Below, one piece after another: positions 56,569-64,000 of a stretch of DNA of 64,000 nt; position 1 is the first letter of the stretch, and every line of letters begins with the position of its first letter. The notes below the pieces were generated by a model. It saw only the letters and a program-made list of their open reading frames with translations. It searched no databases and was not told where the DNA came from. Position numbers and translations under genes: made by a program. The stretch lies in assembly GCF_031180885.1 (NCBI RefSeq), contig NZ_JAPSLK010000039.1, positions 1 to 64,000 on the forward strand, written 5' to 3'. This DNA comes from Saccharothrix sp. Its GTDB lineage: Bacteria; Actinomycetota; Actinomycetes; Mycobacteriales; Pseudonocardiaceae.

Positions 56569-57053
56569 AGGTTCTCCAACAGCTCGGCGAGCCTGGTGGG
56601 CTCGGGGAGGGTGGCCGCCGGGTCGGTCACCAGGCGGTGCAGTTCGGGGCCGAGCAGCGCGCGGGCGCGCGGGTCGGCGAGGTCGTGGACGCCGTGCCGC
56701 CGGCGGAGGCGTGCCTCGACCAGGCGGCGGAGGCGGGGTTGGACGCGCACGGTGAACCGGTCGTGGTCGATGGCGGCCTCGGCGAGCCGGCTCGCCAGGG
56801 TGCTGGCGTGCCCGGAGGTCGCGGTGGAGAACAGGGAGGGCGGCGCGGCCCACACGATGTCGGTGGCGCGGGGCAGTCGGGCGGCCAGCACCCCGAGCGC
56901 GACCACGGGGACGGCGACCACCACCGTCCAGTGCAGCGGCGCGCCCACGCGGACGAGCGTGAACGCCGTCGCCACCCCGACCACGACCCCGATGCCGACG
57001 GCCGCGCCCATGCCCAGCAGCGGGCGCATCGGTTCGGGGTCTTCGGCGGTCAC
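56565..57053 (-). CDS. Membrane protein of the MoxR/DUF58 operon
   Basis: 162 residues from GTG 57053. Two membrane helices (GMGAAVGIGVVVGVATAFTLV; WTVVVAVPVVALGVLAARL) and a C-terminal helical cytoplasmic region (LASRLAEAAIDHDRFTVRVQ and beyond, Arg-rich). Overlaps both the DUF4129 gene upstream and moxR downstream by 4 nt. The family is not recognised. Confidence 0.78.
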
Positions 57054-57709
57054 GCCCGGCTCCCGTCGAGGTCGCGCACGATGTGCTCCAACGCTTCCCG
57101 CGCGGTCCGGGCGTCGTCCTCGGTGACCTCGGCGGTGCCGAACCGCGCCCTCTGGTAGACCCGCCGCAGCTTTCCGGTGGCCGCTTCGTCCACGGCGTAC
57201 CGGGCGAGGAGGGAGCCGGTGAACTCGGTCGGCGTCTGGTGCGCCAACCGCCCCACCCCGCTGTCCGCCGCCGCCTGCTCCAACCGCAACCAGGCGACCA
57301 CCACCGCGTCGCGCGGCGGCCCTCCGGCCCGCCGAGCCAGGTCCTCCAACGCCTCCCGCGCTCCGCGCACCAACAGCTCCGGCGCCTTCACGTACCCGTC
57401 GTCGCCTGTCTCGCCCGTCGGTGTGCCCCCTCGCCGCCGCCGTTTGCGCGGCAGCCGGACCATGGTGAGAAGTCCGGCGAGGACGATCAACACCATCAGG
57501 ACCAGCACGAGCACGACAAGCGCCAACGACCCACCGGCCACCGAGCCGGGGTCGACGTCGGCAACGTCCTCGGCAGGCGGCTTGGTGATCACCGGCCCGT
57601 CCTGCTCGCCGCGCTCGGCGTACGGCACCGGCGACGCTCCGCGCGCGGCGAGCGCGACGACAACCAGCGCCAACCCCACGAGGAGCGCAAGGACGACCCG
57701 GGGTCTCAT
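57050..57709 (-). CDS. DUF4129-domain membrane protein
   Basis: 219 residues from ATG 57709. One N-terminal helix and a second (about 60-90, LALVVLVLVLMVLIVLAGLL) flank a short extracellular loop; the C-terminal cytoplasmic DUF4129 region (about 125-215) has AWLRLEQAAADSGVGRLAHQTPTEF and TEDDARTAREALEHI. First gene of the five-gene operon 57709-53652. DUF4129 often travels with MoxR and DUF58 and with transglutaminase-like proteins; none of the latter is here. Confidence 0.83.
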   Translation of the reverse strand: MRPRVVLALLVGLALVVVALAARGASPVPYAERGEQDGPVITKPPAEDVADVDPGSVAGGSLALVVLVLVLMVLIVLAGLLTMVRLPRKRRRRGGTPTGETGDDGYVKAPELLVRGAREALEDLARRAGGPPRDAVVVAWLRLEQAAADSGVGRLAHQTPTEFTGSLLARYAVDEAATGKLRRVYQRARFGTAEVTEDDARTAREALEHIVRDLDGSRA

Positions 57710-57749
57710 GACACGAGGATGCCCGCCGAACTGCCCGAACGCCCGTCCT

Positions 57750-58589
57750 TTAGGCCAAGATCCCGACGAACCGGTCGTCCCCCGACCCGTCGAGGCCCAG
57801 GCCGTCCAGCACTTCCTCCACCAGCGCGACCGTGGACGCCTTGATCACCTCGGGATCTTCGAAGCCCGCTTCGGCCGTCGCGGCGAGCGAGGGAAGGAGT
57901 CCGTCGGGGTTGGTGCCGTGCGCGCGCAAGGCGTCCACGGCGATCCGTGTCGCATCGGCGGACAACTCGTTGGCGAGCAGCCGGTCCAAGGTCACCGCGA
58001 GAGCGATCGGGTCGGCCACCCGGAGCAGGCGCAGGATGTCCAAGCCGTCCTTGGGTTTGAGCCGCTTCGGGTTCGGCAGCCGTTCGCTGATCTTGACCAT
58101 CTTCGAGACGATCAGCGCCGCCGGGCCTGCCACCCGGACGTCGAACGACCTCGTGTCGTCCTGGGCCAGGGCGTCGATCCGGCGGGTGTCGTTGTCCACG
58201 ATCGCCGCCTCGAGGCCTTGCGTCCGGCGGAAGAACCGGCCGTGCCCCGGCACTTCGGTCGATCGGCGGCCGTGTCCCGTGCTGAGGGCTTCGGGCACCA
58301 TCAGGTCGACCGCGACCTGCCCGCGCCCCAGCCAGGTGCCCGGCTGCCCGCCCGGCACGAACCCGGCGCTCTCCATGGCCGAGGCGATGAGCGGTTCGTC
58401 CGCCACCAGGCCGGGCGCGACCACCAGGTCGGCGTCCGTGGTCGTCGGCGCGGTCGCGAGGTCGGCGCTCCCGCTGTGGAGGTAGACGGCTTGTGCGCCC
58501 ACCAGCACCACGGCCTGGAGGTGGGGCCCGAGGGCCTGCAAGGCGTCCAGCAGGACCGCTCGCGCTGCCACGTACTCGGGTGGGGTCAT
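57750..58589 (-). CDS. Nucleotidyltransferase, AbiEii-like toxin candidate
   Basis: 279 residues from ATG 58589, overlapping the upstream stop by 4 nt. Nucleotidyltransferase core: VVLVGAQAVYLHSGS, then TTDADLVVAP with the paired acidic residues, and VAVDLMVPEAL for the third. Looks like AbiEii/minimal NTases that modify tRNA or other targets with nucleotides. Paired with an HTH/nuclease-fold protein in a two-gene operon, the arrangement of AbiE-type toxin-antitoxin systems. Activity unproven; could also be a drug-modifying-like NTase. Confidence 0.75.
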   Translation of the reverse strand: MTPPEYVAARAVLLDALQALGPHLQAVVLVGAQAVYLHSGSADLATAPTTTDADLVVAPGLVADEPLIASAMESAGFVPGGQPGTWLGRGQVAVDLMVPEALSTGHGRRSTEVPGHGRFFRRTQGLEAAIVDNDTRRIDALAQDDTRSFDVRVAGPAALIVSKMVKISERLPNPKRLKPKDGLDILRLLRVADPIALAVTLDRLLANELSADATRIAVDALRAHGTNPDGLLPSLAATAEAGFEDPEVIKASTVALVEEVLDGLGLDGSGDDRFVGILA

Positions 58590-59698
58590 GCGGCCCAACC
58601 CTCTTCAGCAGCAGCGAGTACACCCATCAACTGCTCCGCCTCCTCCGTCGACCTCCCTGATCCGGTCAGCAGATCCGCCACCACCTGTGCGGGAGGAGCA
58701 CACCGCCGGCCGTTAACCGTTCGGGCGCGTTCTGCCACGACGTCGTCGTAGGGCCGGATGACGAACACGTTGGCCCCGCGCTCCACTCGCTTGAGCCGGA
58801 GCCGATCCATCAGGCCGATCGGGTCGGCTGTGTAGACGCTCAACGAAACCAGCGGGGACACCGGCGTCACCCCTGCGGGCAAGTACGCCCGTGCGGCGGC
58901 CGACCCGGTGAGCACGGCCGGCACATCGACATCGGGAAGTGCCTTCAAGGCGTGGTCGATCCCACGGGGATCGATCGCCGCGATGACCTCGTTGGATTTC
59001 ATCACCTGGTAGTCGGCGGCCCATCGGGTCACCAGCGCCCGCTTGCGCACCGCGACGACCGCTCCGTCCGCGCCGCGCCGGATCGTGGCCTCCCGGTCGA
59101 GCAGGTCGAGCACCCGTGAACTGCTCGACGCGCTCACGCCCGCCAGCGTCGCCACTTCGCGCACGCCCACCGGTGTCCGCGACTCGCAGAGGGCCAGCAC
59201 GACTCGCGCTGCCGCGGCGCCTCGCAGCGTCTTGAGGAGTCGTTCTTCCGGATCTCTCAGGGCACTCCGGTTCGCACCGACGCGGTCGATGAACACCGCA
59301 GGTCGTTCCACGGCGAGCCGGAGGTTGCCGGTGGGGTCGAACCACCCCATGCCGTGTCTCTCCAACTCCGCACGGACCGTGGGCGACACGAACGGCGCCA
59401 CCAGCACCGCACCTCGCGCGTCACCGCCTTGGAACGCGGCCACTTGGGCGGCGACCCGTGCCACGTCCTTCGGCAAGATCTGCCGCTTCGACTCGACCAG
59501 CACCGTCGCCGAGGAACCGCTCGGGTCGCGGAGGGTCAGTTCCGCATCAGCCTCGATGGCGCGCCCACCCACGTCGCGGCGGGGTTCGAGCCGGACCTCG
59601 ACCCCCCAACTCGGCGGGAGAACGGCCCGGACGGCCTCCGTGGCGGAAGCGATCAGCTCCACCTCGGTTGTTCCACCTTTTAGGGGGTTCCGCGACAC
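58586..59698 (-). CDS. PD-(D/E)xK-like and wHTH protein, AbiEi-like partner
   Basis: 370 residues from GTG 59698 (GTG 59662, with AAAAGGTGG upstream, is an alternative). The first 120 or so residues have a restriction-nuclease-like pattern: Asp51 in EADAELTL and VLVESKRQ (Glu69-x-Lys71). A central winged helix follows (TPVGVREVATLAGVSASSSSRVLDLL), and a C-terminal region with VPAVLTGSAAARAYLP. AbiEi antitoxins have wHTH plus C-terminal domain, not the nuclease-like part. Repeats of TGGAACA upstream suggest autoregulation. Confidence 0.7.
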   Translation of the reverse strand: MSRNPLKGGTTEVELIASATEAVRAVLPPSWGVEVRLEPRRDVGGRAIEADAELTLRDPSGSSATVLVESKRQILPKDVARVAAQVAAFQGGDARGAVLVAPFVSPTVRAELERHGMGWFDPTGNLRLAVERPAVFIDRVGANRSALRDPEERLLKTLRGAAAARVVLALCESRTPVGVREVATLAGVSASSSSRVLDLLDREATIRRGADGAVVAVRKRALVTRWAADYQVMKSNEVIAAIDPRGIDHALKALPDVDVPAVLTGSAAARAYLPAGVTPVSPLVSLSVYTADPIGLMDRLRLKRVERGANVFVIRPYDDVVAERARTVNGRRCAPPAQVVADLLTGSGRSTEEAEQLMGVLAAAEEGWAA

Positions 59699-59723
59699 GT
59701 GGAACAGTATGTTTTCTGGAACA
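59669..59723. promoter_or_regulatory. Leaderless-type promoter and TGGAACA repeats of the AbiE-like operon
   Basis: On the minus strand CATACT (59706-59711) ends 7 nt before GTG 59698. TGGAACA occurs at 59700-59706 and 59717-59723, with the inverse TGTTCCA at 59669-59675. These could bind the wHTH protein. Confidence 0.4.
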
Positions 59724-59763
59724 CCCCCTGTCCACCTGCAAAGACCACTCGATCAAGCGATCT

Positions 59764-60462
59764 TCACAGTCCCGCCGCGTGGGCCGCTCGGCGCAAGACG
59801 TCCTCCAGCATCGACGGGGTCAGGCGGCCGGTGAAGGTGTTGTGGGGGCTCACGTGGTAGCTGCCGAAAAGCTCCAAATCCGGCCCGTCGTCCTGCGCCG
59901 GCAGGGTCACCTGGACGCCGTGACCGAAGACCGGCCGCGGCCGGGGGACCTGCCAGCAGGACGCCAGCACGGGGAGCAACGCCTGCCAGCCGAAGCCGCC
60001 CAGGACCACCACCGCGCGCAGGGTCGGCCGCAGCAACTCCAACTCCGCGATCAGCCACGGCCGGCAGTTGTCGCGTTCCTCGGCGGTCGGCTTGTTCTCC
60101 GGTGGGGCGCACTTCACCGGGGCGGTGATGCGGGTGCCGTACAGCTCCAGGCCGTCGCCGCGCCGCACGGACGTCGGCTGGGACGCCAACCCCACCGCGT
60201 GCAGGGCCGCGTACAGGAAGTCACCCGACGGGTCGCCGGTGAACATCCGCCCGGTCCGGTTGCCGCCGTGCGCGGCCGGCGCCAGCCCCACCAGCGCCAA
60301 CCGGGCGTTCGGAGGACCGAACCCGGGCACCGGCCGCGCCCAGTACTCCTCGTCGGCGAACGCGGCCCGCTTGACCCGCCCCACTTCCTCGCGCCACGCC
60401 ACCAGCCGGGGACACGCGCGGCACGTGACCACCCGCTCGTCCAGCTCGGAAAGGCTGCGCAT
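59764..60462 (-). CDS. Family 5 uracil-DNA glycosylase (UdgB type)
   Basis: 232 residues from ATG 60462. Iron-sulfur cysteines C14-x2-C17 (VTCRACPRL), then APVKCAPPENKP and DNCRPW; motif 1 GLAPAAHGGNRTGRMFTGDPSG, typical of family 5 which lacks the polar residue of other UDGs; C-terminal HVSPHNTFTGRL. Removes uracil and other deaminated bases from DNA. High-GC genomes have extra UDGs of this type. Divergent from the peptidase with 30 nt between. Confidence 0.88.
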   Translation of the reverse strand: MRSLSELDERVVTCRACPRLVAWREEVGRVKRAAFADEEYWARPVPGFGPPNARLALVGLAPAAHGGNRTGRMFTGDPSGDFLYAALHAVGLASQPTSVRRGDGLELYGTRITAPVKCAPPENKPTAEERDNCRPWLIAELELLRPTLRAVVVLGGFGWQALLPVLASCWQVPRPRPVFGHGVQVTLPAQDDGPDLELFGSYHVSPHNTFTGRLTPSMLEDVLRRAAHAAGL

Positions 60463-60492
60463 CGACCCGTGCCCCAACCGTAGAGTTCGACC

Positions 60493-61983
60493 ATGACCGA
60501 CAAGGACACCGAGGACGGCAAGCCCCCGGTGACGGGGAACGGCGACGCGGGGAAGGACACCCCGACCGACGACCTCGTCACCACCCAGCACAGCATCACC
60601 GTCAAGCGGCGCAAGTTGAACTACACCGCGACCACCGGTCGGGTGGTGCTGCGCCAGGAGGTGCACACCGACGGCAAGTTCGACGGCCACGTGGCCAAGG
60701 CCGAGGTCTTCCTCACCGCCTACACCCTCGACGGCGCCGACCCGGCCAAGCGCCCGGTGACGTTCGCGTTCAACGGCGGCCCCGGCTCCTCCAGCGTGTG
60801 GCTGCACCTGGGCCTGCTCGGACCGCGCCGCGTGGTGTCCGGCGACGTGGGCGAGCTGGTGCCCCCGCCGTACGAGTTGGTCGACAACCCGGAGACCCTG
60901 CTCGCGCACAGCGACCTGGTCTTCATCGACCCGGTCTCCACGGGCTACTCGCGCGCGGTGAAGGGCGAGAAGCCGGGCGACTTCCACGGGTTCCAGGGCG
61001 ACGTGGAGTCGGTGGGCGAGGTGATCCGGCTGTGGACCTCGCGCCACGGCCGCTGGCTGTCCCCGAAGTTCCTGGCCGGCGAGTCCTACGGCACGACCCG
61101 CGCGGCGGCCCTCGCCGACCACCTCCAGACCCGCTACGGCATGTACCTCAACGGCCTGGTCCTCATCTCGTCGGTGCTGGACTTCGCCACCCTGGACTTC
61201 AGCGAGGGCAACGACCTGCCCCACACGCTGTTCATGCCGACCTACGCCGCCATCGCCCACTACCACGGCCTGCACGGCGACCGCCCGCTCGACGAAGTCC
61301 TGGCCGAGGCCGAAGACTTCGCCTCCCGCGACTACCCGTGGGCCTTGGCCCGGGGCCACCGCCTGACCGACGAGGAACGAGCCGCGGCCGTCGCCAAACT
61401 CGCCTCCCTCACCGGTCTCTCCGAGGACTACGTGGACCGCGTGGACCTGCGCCTGGAACACGTCCGCTTCTTCACCGAACTCCTGCGCTCCCAACGCCGC
61501 GTCGTGGGCCGCCTGGACTCCCGCTTCTCCGGCCCGGACACCGACTACGGCCGCGAACTGTTCAGCGAGGACCCGTCCTACTCGGCGATCCTCGGCCCGT
61601 ACACCGCCGCCCTGAACCACTACCTGCGCGCGGACCTGAACTACGAGAACGACCTGCCGTACGAGATCATCTCCCGGACCGTGCACCCGTGGTCCTTCAA
61701 GGAGTTCGAGGCGAGGCACGTCACGGTCGCGGACAAACTGGCCTCAGCCATGCGCGCCAACCCGGACCTGAAGGTGCACATCGCCTACGGCCACTACGAC
61801 GGCGCAACCCCCTACTACGCTTCAGAACACGTGGTGGCACACCTGAAGGTCCCGCGCGAACTCCTGGACAACATCGAGCACGCCTACTACCCGGCGGGCC
61901 ACATGATGTACGTCCACGAGCCGAGCCGCATCCAGCAGTCCAAGGACCTGGCGACCTTCGTCCAAACCGCCTCCAACCGCTAA
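60493..61983 (+). CDS. Peptidase S10-like serine carboxypeptidase
   Basis: 496 residues from ATG 60493. Alpha/beta-hydrolase with oxyanion motif FNGGPGSSSVWLHLG, nucleophile GESYGTTRAAALAD, late acid region HYDGATPY and His in PAGHMMYVHEPSR. No signal peptide, in contrast to most S10 enzymes, so cytoplasmic. The first 35 residues are charged and disordered. Bacterial homologs are peptidases of unknown substrate. Followed directly by palindromic element copy 3. Confidence 0.88.
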   Translation: MTDKDTEDGKPPVTGNGDAGKDTPTDDLVTTQHSITVKRRKLNYTATTGRVVLRQEVHTDGKFDGHVAKAEVFLTAYTLDGADPAKRPVTFAFNGGPGSSSVWLHLGLLGPRRVVSGDVGELVPPPYELVDNPETLLAHSDLVFIDPVSTGYSRAVKGEKPGDFHGFQGDVESVGEVIRLWTSRHGRWLSPKFLAGESYGTTRAAALADHLQTRYGMYLNGLVLISSVLDFATLDFSEGNDLPHTLFMPTYAAIAHYHGLHGDRPLDEVLAEAEDFASRDYPWALARGHRLTDEERAAAVAKLASLTGLSEDYVDRVDLRLEHVRFFTELLRSQRRVVGRLDSRFSGPDTDYGRELFSEDPSYSAILGPYTAALNHYLRADLNYENDLPYEIISRTVHPWSFKEFEARHVTVADKLASAMRANPDLKVHIAYGHYDGATPYYASEHVVAHLKVPRELLDNIEHAYYPAGHMMYVHEPSRIQQSKDLATFVQTASNR

Positions 61984-62004
61984 CCCAAGCCGCACCCACC
62001 ACCT

Positions 62005-62280
62005 CCGCGCCGCAGGCGCAGCTGTTGCTCGGGCTTGCCAAGCCACAGGAAGGGCCTCGGTTCGTCCCTCGTACGGCCTGGGCGCAGCCCAACCGCGCTT
62101 CGCTCCTCTTCGCAACCACGCTTCACCGGTTGCGAAGAGGAGCGAAGGGTGGTTGCCTCCGGCAGGCCGTACGGGTGACGAACCGACGCCCTTCCACCCC
62201 CCGGGGGCCTGCCGCGCGGCGAGCGCCGCTTGTAGCTTTTGATTCTTCAAGCTTTTGATCTTGAGAGCGCGCCGGCGCGT
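62005..62280. repeat. Large palindromic element, copy 3
   Basis: Same orientation as copy 1. Outer arms 62058-62080 / 62163-62185 (23 bp, two mismatches); inner arms 62098-62117 / 62128-62147 (20 bp, perfect, different sequence from copies 1 and 2). The shared tail ccccccgggggcctgccgcg is present, ending in ttgagagcgcgccggcgcg, which runs to the stop codon of the oligopeptide ATPase at 62280. It fills the whole gap between two convergent genes. Confidence 0.85.
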
Positions 62281-63272
62281 TACGGCACCACAGAACGTTC
62301 CTCCGCGAAGTGGCAAGCGCTCGGATGCCCGCCCCGCTCAACCAACGCAGGCTCCTCCGTCGCACACACGTCCTGCGCCTTCCAGCACCGCGTCCGGAAC
62401 CGGCACCCCGAAGGCGGGTCGATCGGCGAAGGCACGTCGCCGGTCAACCGGATCACGTCCCGCCGCCCCCGCAACGCCGGGTCCGCCACCGGCACCGCCG
62501 ACAACAACGCCTGCGTGTACGGATGAGTGGGATGGTTGTAGATCTCCTCCTCCGTGCCGATCTCCACGATCTTCCCCAGGTACATCACCGCCACCCGGTC
62601 CGACAGGTGCCGCACCACCGAAAGATCATGCGCGATGAACACGTACGCCAGCCCGAACTCGGACTGCAGCTCCCCCAACAGGTTCATCACCTGCGCTTGA
62701 ATCGAAACGTCCAAAGCGGACACCGGCTCGTCGCACACGATCACCTTGGGCCGCAACGCCAACGCCCGCGCGATCCCGATCCGCTGCCGCTGACCGCCCG
62801 AGAACTGGTGCGGGTACCGGTTGATGTGCTCCGGGTTCAACCCCACCACGTCCAGCAGCTCCCGCACCCGCCCCGCCCACGACCCCTTCGGCGCGACCTC
62901 CGGGTGGATCTCGAACGGCTCACCGACGATGTCCCCCACGGTCATGCGGGGGTTCAGCGAGGTGTACGGGTCCTGCAACACGATCTGCATGTCCCGCCGC
63001 AGCCGCTTCAACTCCGCGCCCCGCAACGAGAACATCGGCCGCCCCTCGAAAAACGCCTCCCCCGACGTGGGCGGCTCCAGCAGCATCAGCACCTGGGCCA
63101 GCGTCGACTTGCCGCACCCGGATTCGCCGACCACCCCCAACGTCTCGCCCGCTCCCAGCGTGAACGAGACCCCGTCCACCGCCCGAACCCAGCCGATGGT
63201 CTGCTTGAACAGCACACCGCGCTTCACCGGGAAGTGCTTGACCAGGTCCCGGACCTCCAGCAGGTCAGCCAC
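62280..63272 (-). CDS. Oligopeptide ABC transporter ATP-binding protein (OppF/DppF type)
   Basis: 330 residues from GTG 63272, overlapping the upstream gene by 8 nt. Walker [19 protein letters not shown]-loop [16 protein letters not shown], signature [18 protein letters not shown], Walker [20 protein letters not shown] and HDLSVV. The C-terminal oligopeptide extension (about 270-325) has the cysteines [15 protein letters not shown] and [10 protein letters not shown]. Pairs with the next gene (OppD type) for peptide import. Permeases must lie beyond the window edge. Confidence 0.92.
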   Translation of the reverse strand: MADLLEVRDLVKHFPVKRGVLFKQTIGWVRAVDGVSFTLGAGETLGVVGESGCGKSTLAQVLMLLEPPTSGEAFFEGRPMFSLRGAELKRLRRDMQIVLQDPYTSLNPRMTVGDIVGEPFEIHPEVAPKGSWAGRVRELLDVVGLNPEHINRYPHQFSGGQRQRIGIARALALRPKVIVCDEPVSALDVSIQAQVMNLLGELQSEFGLAYVFIAHDLSVVRHLSDRVAVMYLGKIVEIGTEEEIYNHPTHPYTQALLSAVPVADPALRGRRDVIRLTGDVPSPIDPPSGCRFRTRCWKAQDVCATEEPALVERGGHPSACHFAEERSVVP

Positions 63273-64000
63273 GGACGACCTCCTCCGCGAAGTGGCACGC
63301 GCTGGTCCGCCCCAACCCCAACCTGACCTGGTCCGGAACAAGGTCCGCGCACACGTCCTCCGCCCGCGGACACCGCGGGTGGAACGGACACCCCGCCGGA
63401 ATCCGCAACAAGCTCGGCGGCAACCCCTTGATCGTCTCCAACGCCGTACCCTTCGAATCGATCCGGGGCAACGACCGCATCAACGCCGCCGTGTACGGGT
63501 GCCCGGGCGAGCGGAACAACGACAGCGCGTCGGCGTGCTCCACGATCCGCCCCGCGTACATGACGACGATCCGGTCCGCGACCTCCGCCACCACGCCCAG
63601 GTCGTGCGTGATCAGGATCAGCCCCATGTGCCGCTCGCGCTGGATCTCCGCCAACAGGTCCATGATCTGGGCCTGCACAGTGACGTCCAAAGCAGTAGTG
63701 GGTTCGTCCGCGATCAGCACTTCCGGGTCCAGCGCCAACGACATCGCGATCATCGCGCGCTGCCGCATCCCGCCGGAGAACTGGTGCGGGTACTCGCGAA
63801 CCCGTTGCTTCGCATGGGGAATCCGCACCAGATCAAGCAATTCGATCGCCCGCGCCCGCGCGTCGGCCCGGCTCATCCCGCGCCGCAACCTCAGCTGCTC
63901 CTCGATCTGGAACCCGACCGTGAACACCGGGTTCAGCGCGGACAGGGCGTCCTGGAAGATCATCGCGATGCCCTCGGCCCGCACCTCCCGCCGCCGCTCC
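63265..64000 (-). CDS. Oligopeptide ABC transporter ATP-binding protein (OppD/DppD type), partial
   Basis: The start lies beyond the window's right end; 245 or so C-terminal residues are present. Visible are Q-loop [16 protein letters not shown], signature [20 protein letters not shown], Walker [20 protein letters not shown]-loop [15 protein letters not shown] and the oligopeptide C-terminal domain ([25 protein letters not shown]). Walker A is outside. Forms a heterodimer with the downstream protein. No sign of decay. Confidence 0.92.
   Translation of the reverse strand, partial: ERRREVRAEGIAMIFQDALSALNPVFTVGFQIEEQLRLRRGMSRADARARAIELLDLVRIPHAKQRVREYPHQFSGGMRQRAMIAMSLALDPEVLIADEPTTALDVTVQAQIMDLLAEIQRERHMGLILITHDLGVVAEVADRIVVMYAGRIVEHADALSLFRSPGHPYTAALMRSLPRIDSKGTALETIKGLPPSLLRIPAGCPFHPRCPRAEDVCADLVPDQVRLGLGRTSACHFAEEVVRG

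Overview
The window is high-GC DNA with GTG starts, divergent promoters and a mycothiol gene (mca), so it comes from an actinomycete. The block uppS - hemolysin III - DUF255 protein - small membrane protein - mca - DUF4307 - greA - metB - RDD protein - cbs - SGNH hydrolase - thiolase (18.4-35.8 kb) follows, as I recall it, the Rv1086-Rv1074c region of Mycobacterium tuberculosis. The small secreted proteins, PQQ genes and dense palindromic repeats fit a Pseudonocardiaceae-type genome (Saccharothrix, Actinosynnema or Lentzea-like). That placement is inference; no search was run.

Layout. 0-0.5 kb: tandem repeats and the first copy of a large palindromic element. 0.5-9.5 kb: secreted trypsin, two L,D-transpeptidases, FAD/NAD(P) reductase, fumC, DMT transporter with a divergent MocR regulator, ligB. 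9.5-16 kb: guaB1, a two-gene ABC exporter, phoH2, a DUF885 protein. 16-18 kb: four tandem small two-cysteine secreted proteins. 18.4-36 kb: the mycobacteria-like block, interrupted by hpd and its Lrp-type neighbour. 36-37 kb: a palindrome-rich island. 37-41.3 kb: BI-1 protein, SpaA-like surface protein, class F sortase, polysaccharide deacetylase. 41.4-45.8 kb: a PQQ-type sugar dehydrogenase divergent from pqqA-C-D-E-B, so cofactor and probable user are together. 45.8-49.4 kb: two-component system and a second DUF885 protein. 49.5-52.0 kb: a tRNA(UAA) and a peptide / ATP-grasp / SagB-type oxidoreductase operon. 52-64 kb: ndh, a MoxR-DUF58-DUF4129 operon, an AbiE-like pair, family 5 uracil-DNA glycosylase, an S10-like peptidase, and two oligopeptide ABC ATPases, the last cut by the window edge.

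The best candidate for an undescribed system is the minus-strand unit 52.0-49.5 kb: a 40-residue peptide gene, an ATP-grasp ligase of the graspetide type, a SagB-type flavin oxidoreductase with no YcaO cyclodehydratase beside it, and a structurally canonical tRNA with anticodon UAA but a short, non-leucine-type variable loop. Both enzyme genes contain a TTA codon, which this tRNA would read.

A second theme is palindromic repeats. One about 130-nt nested palindrome occurs three times (0.2, 36.7 and 62.1 kb); its inner arms differ in sequence but stay perfectly complementary. A second, smaller palindrome lies between pqqA and pqqC and again, in frame, inside the DUF58 gene.
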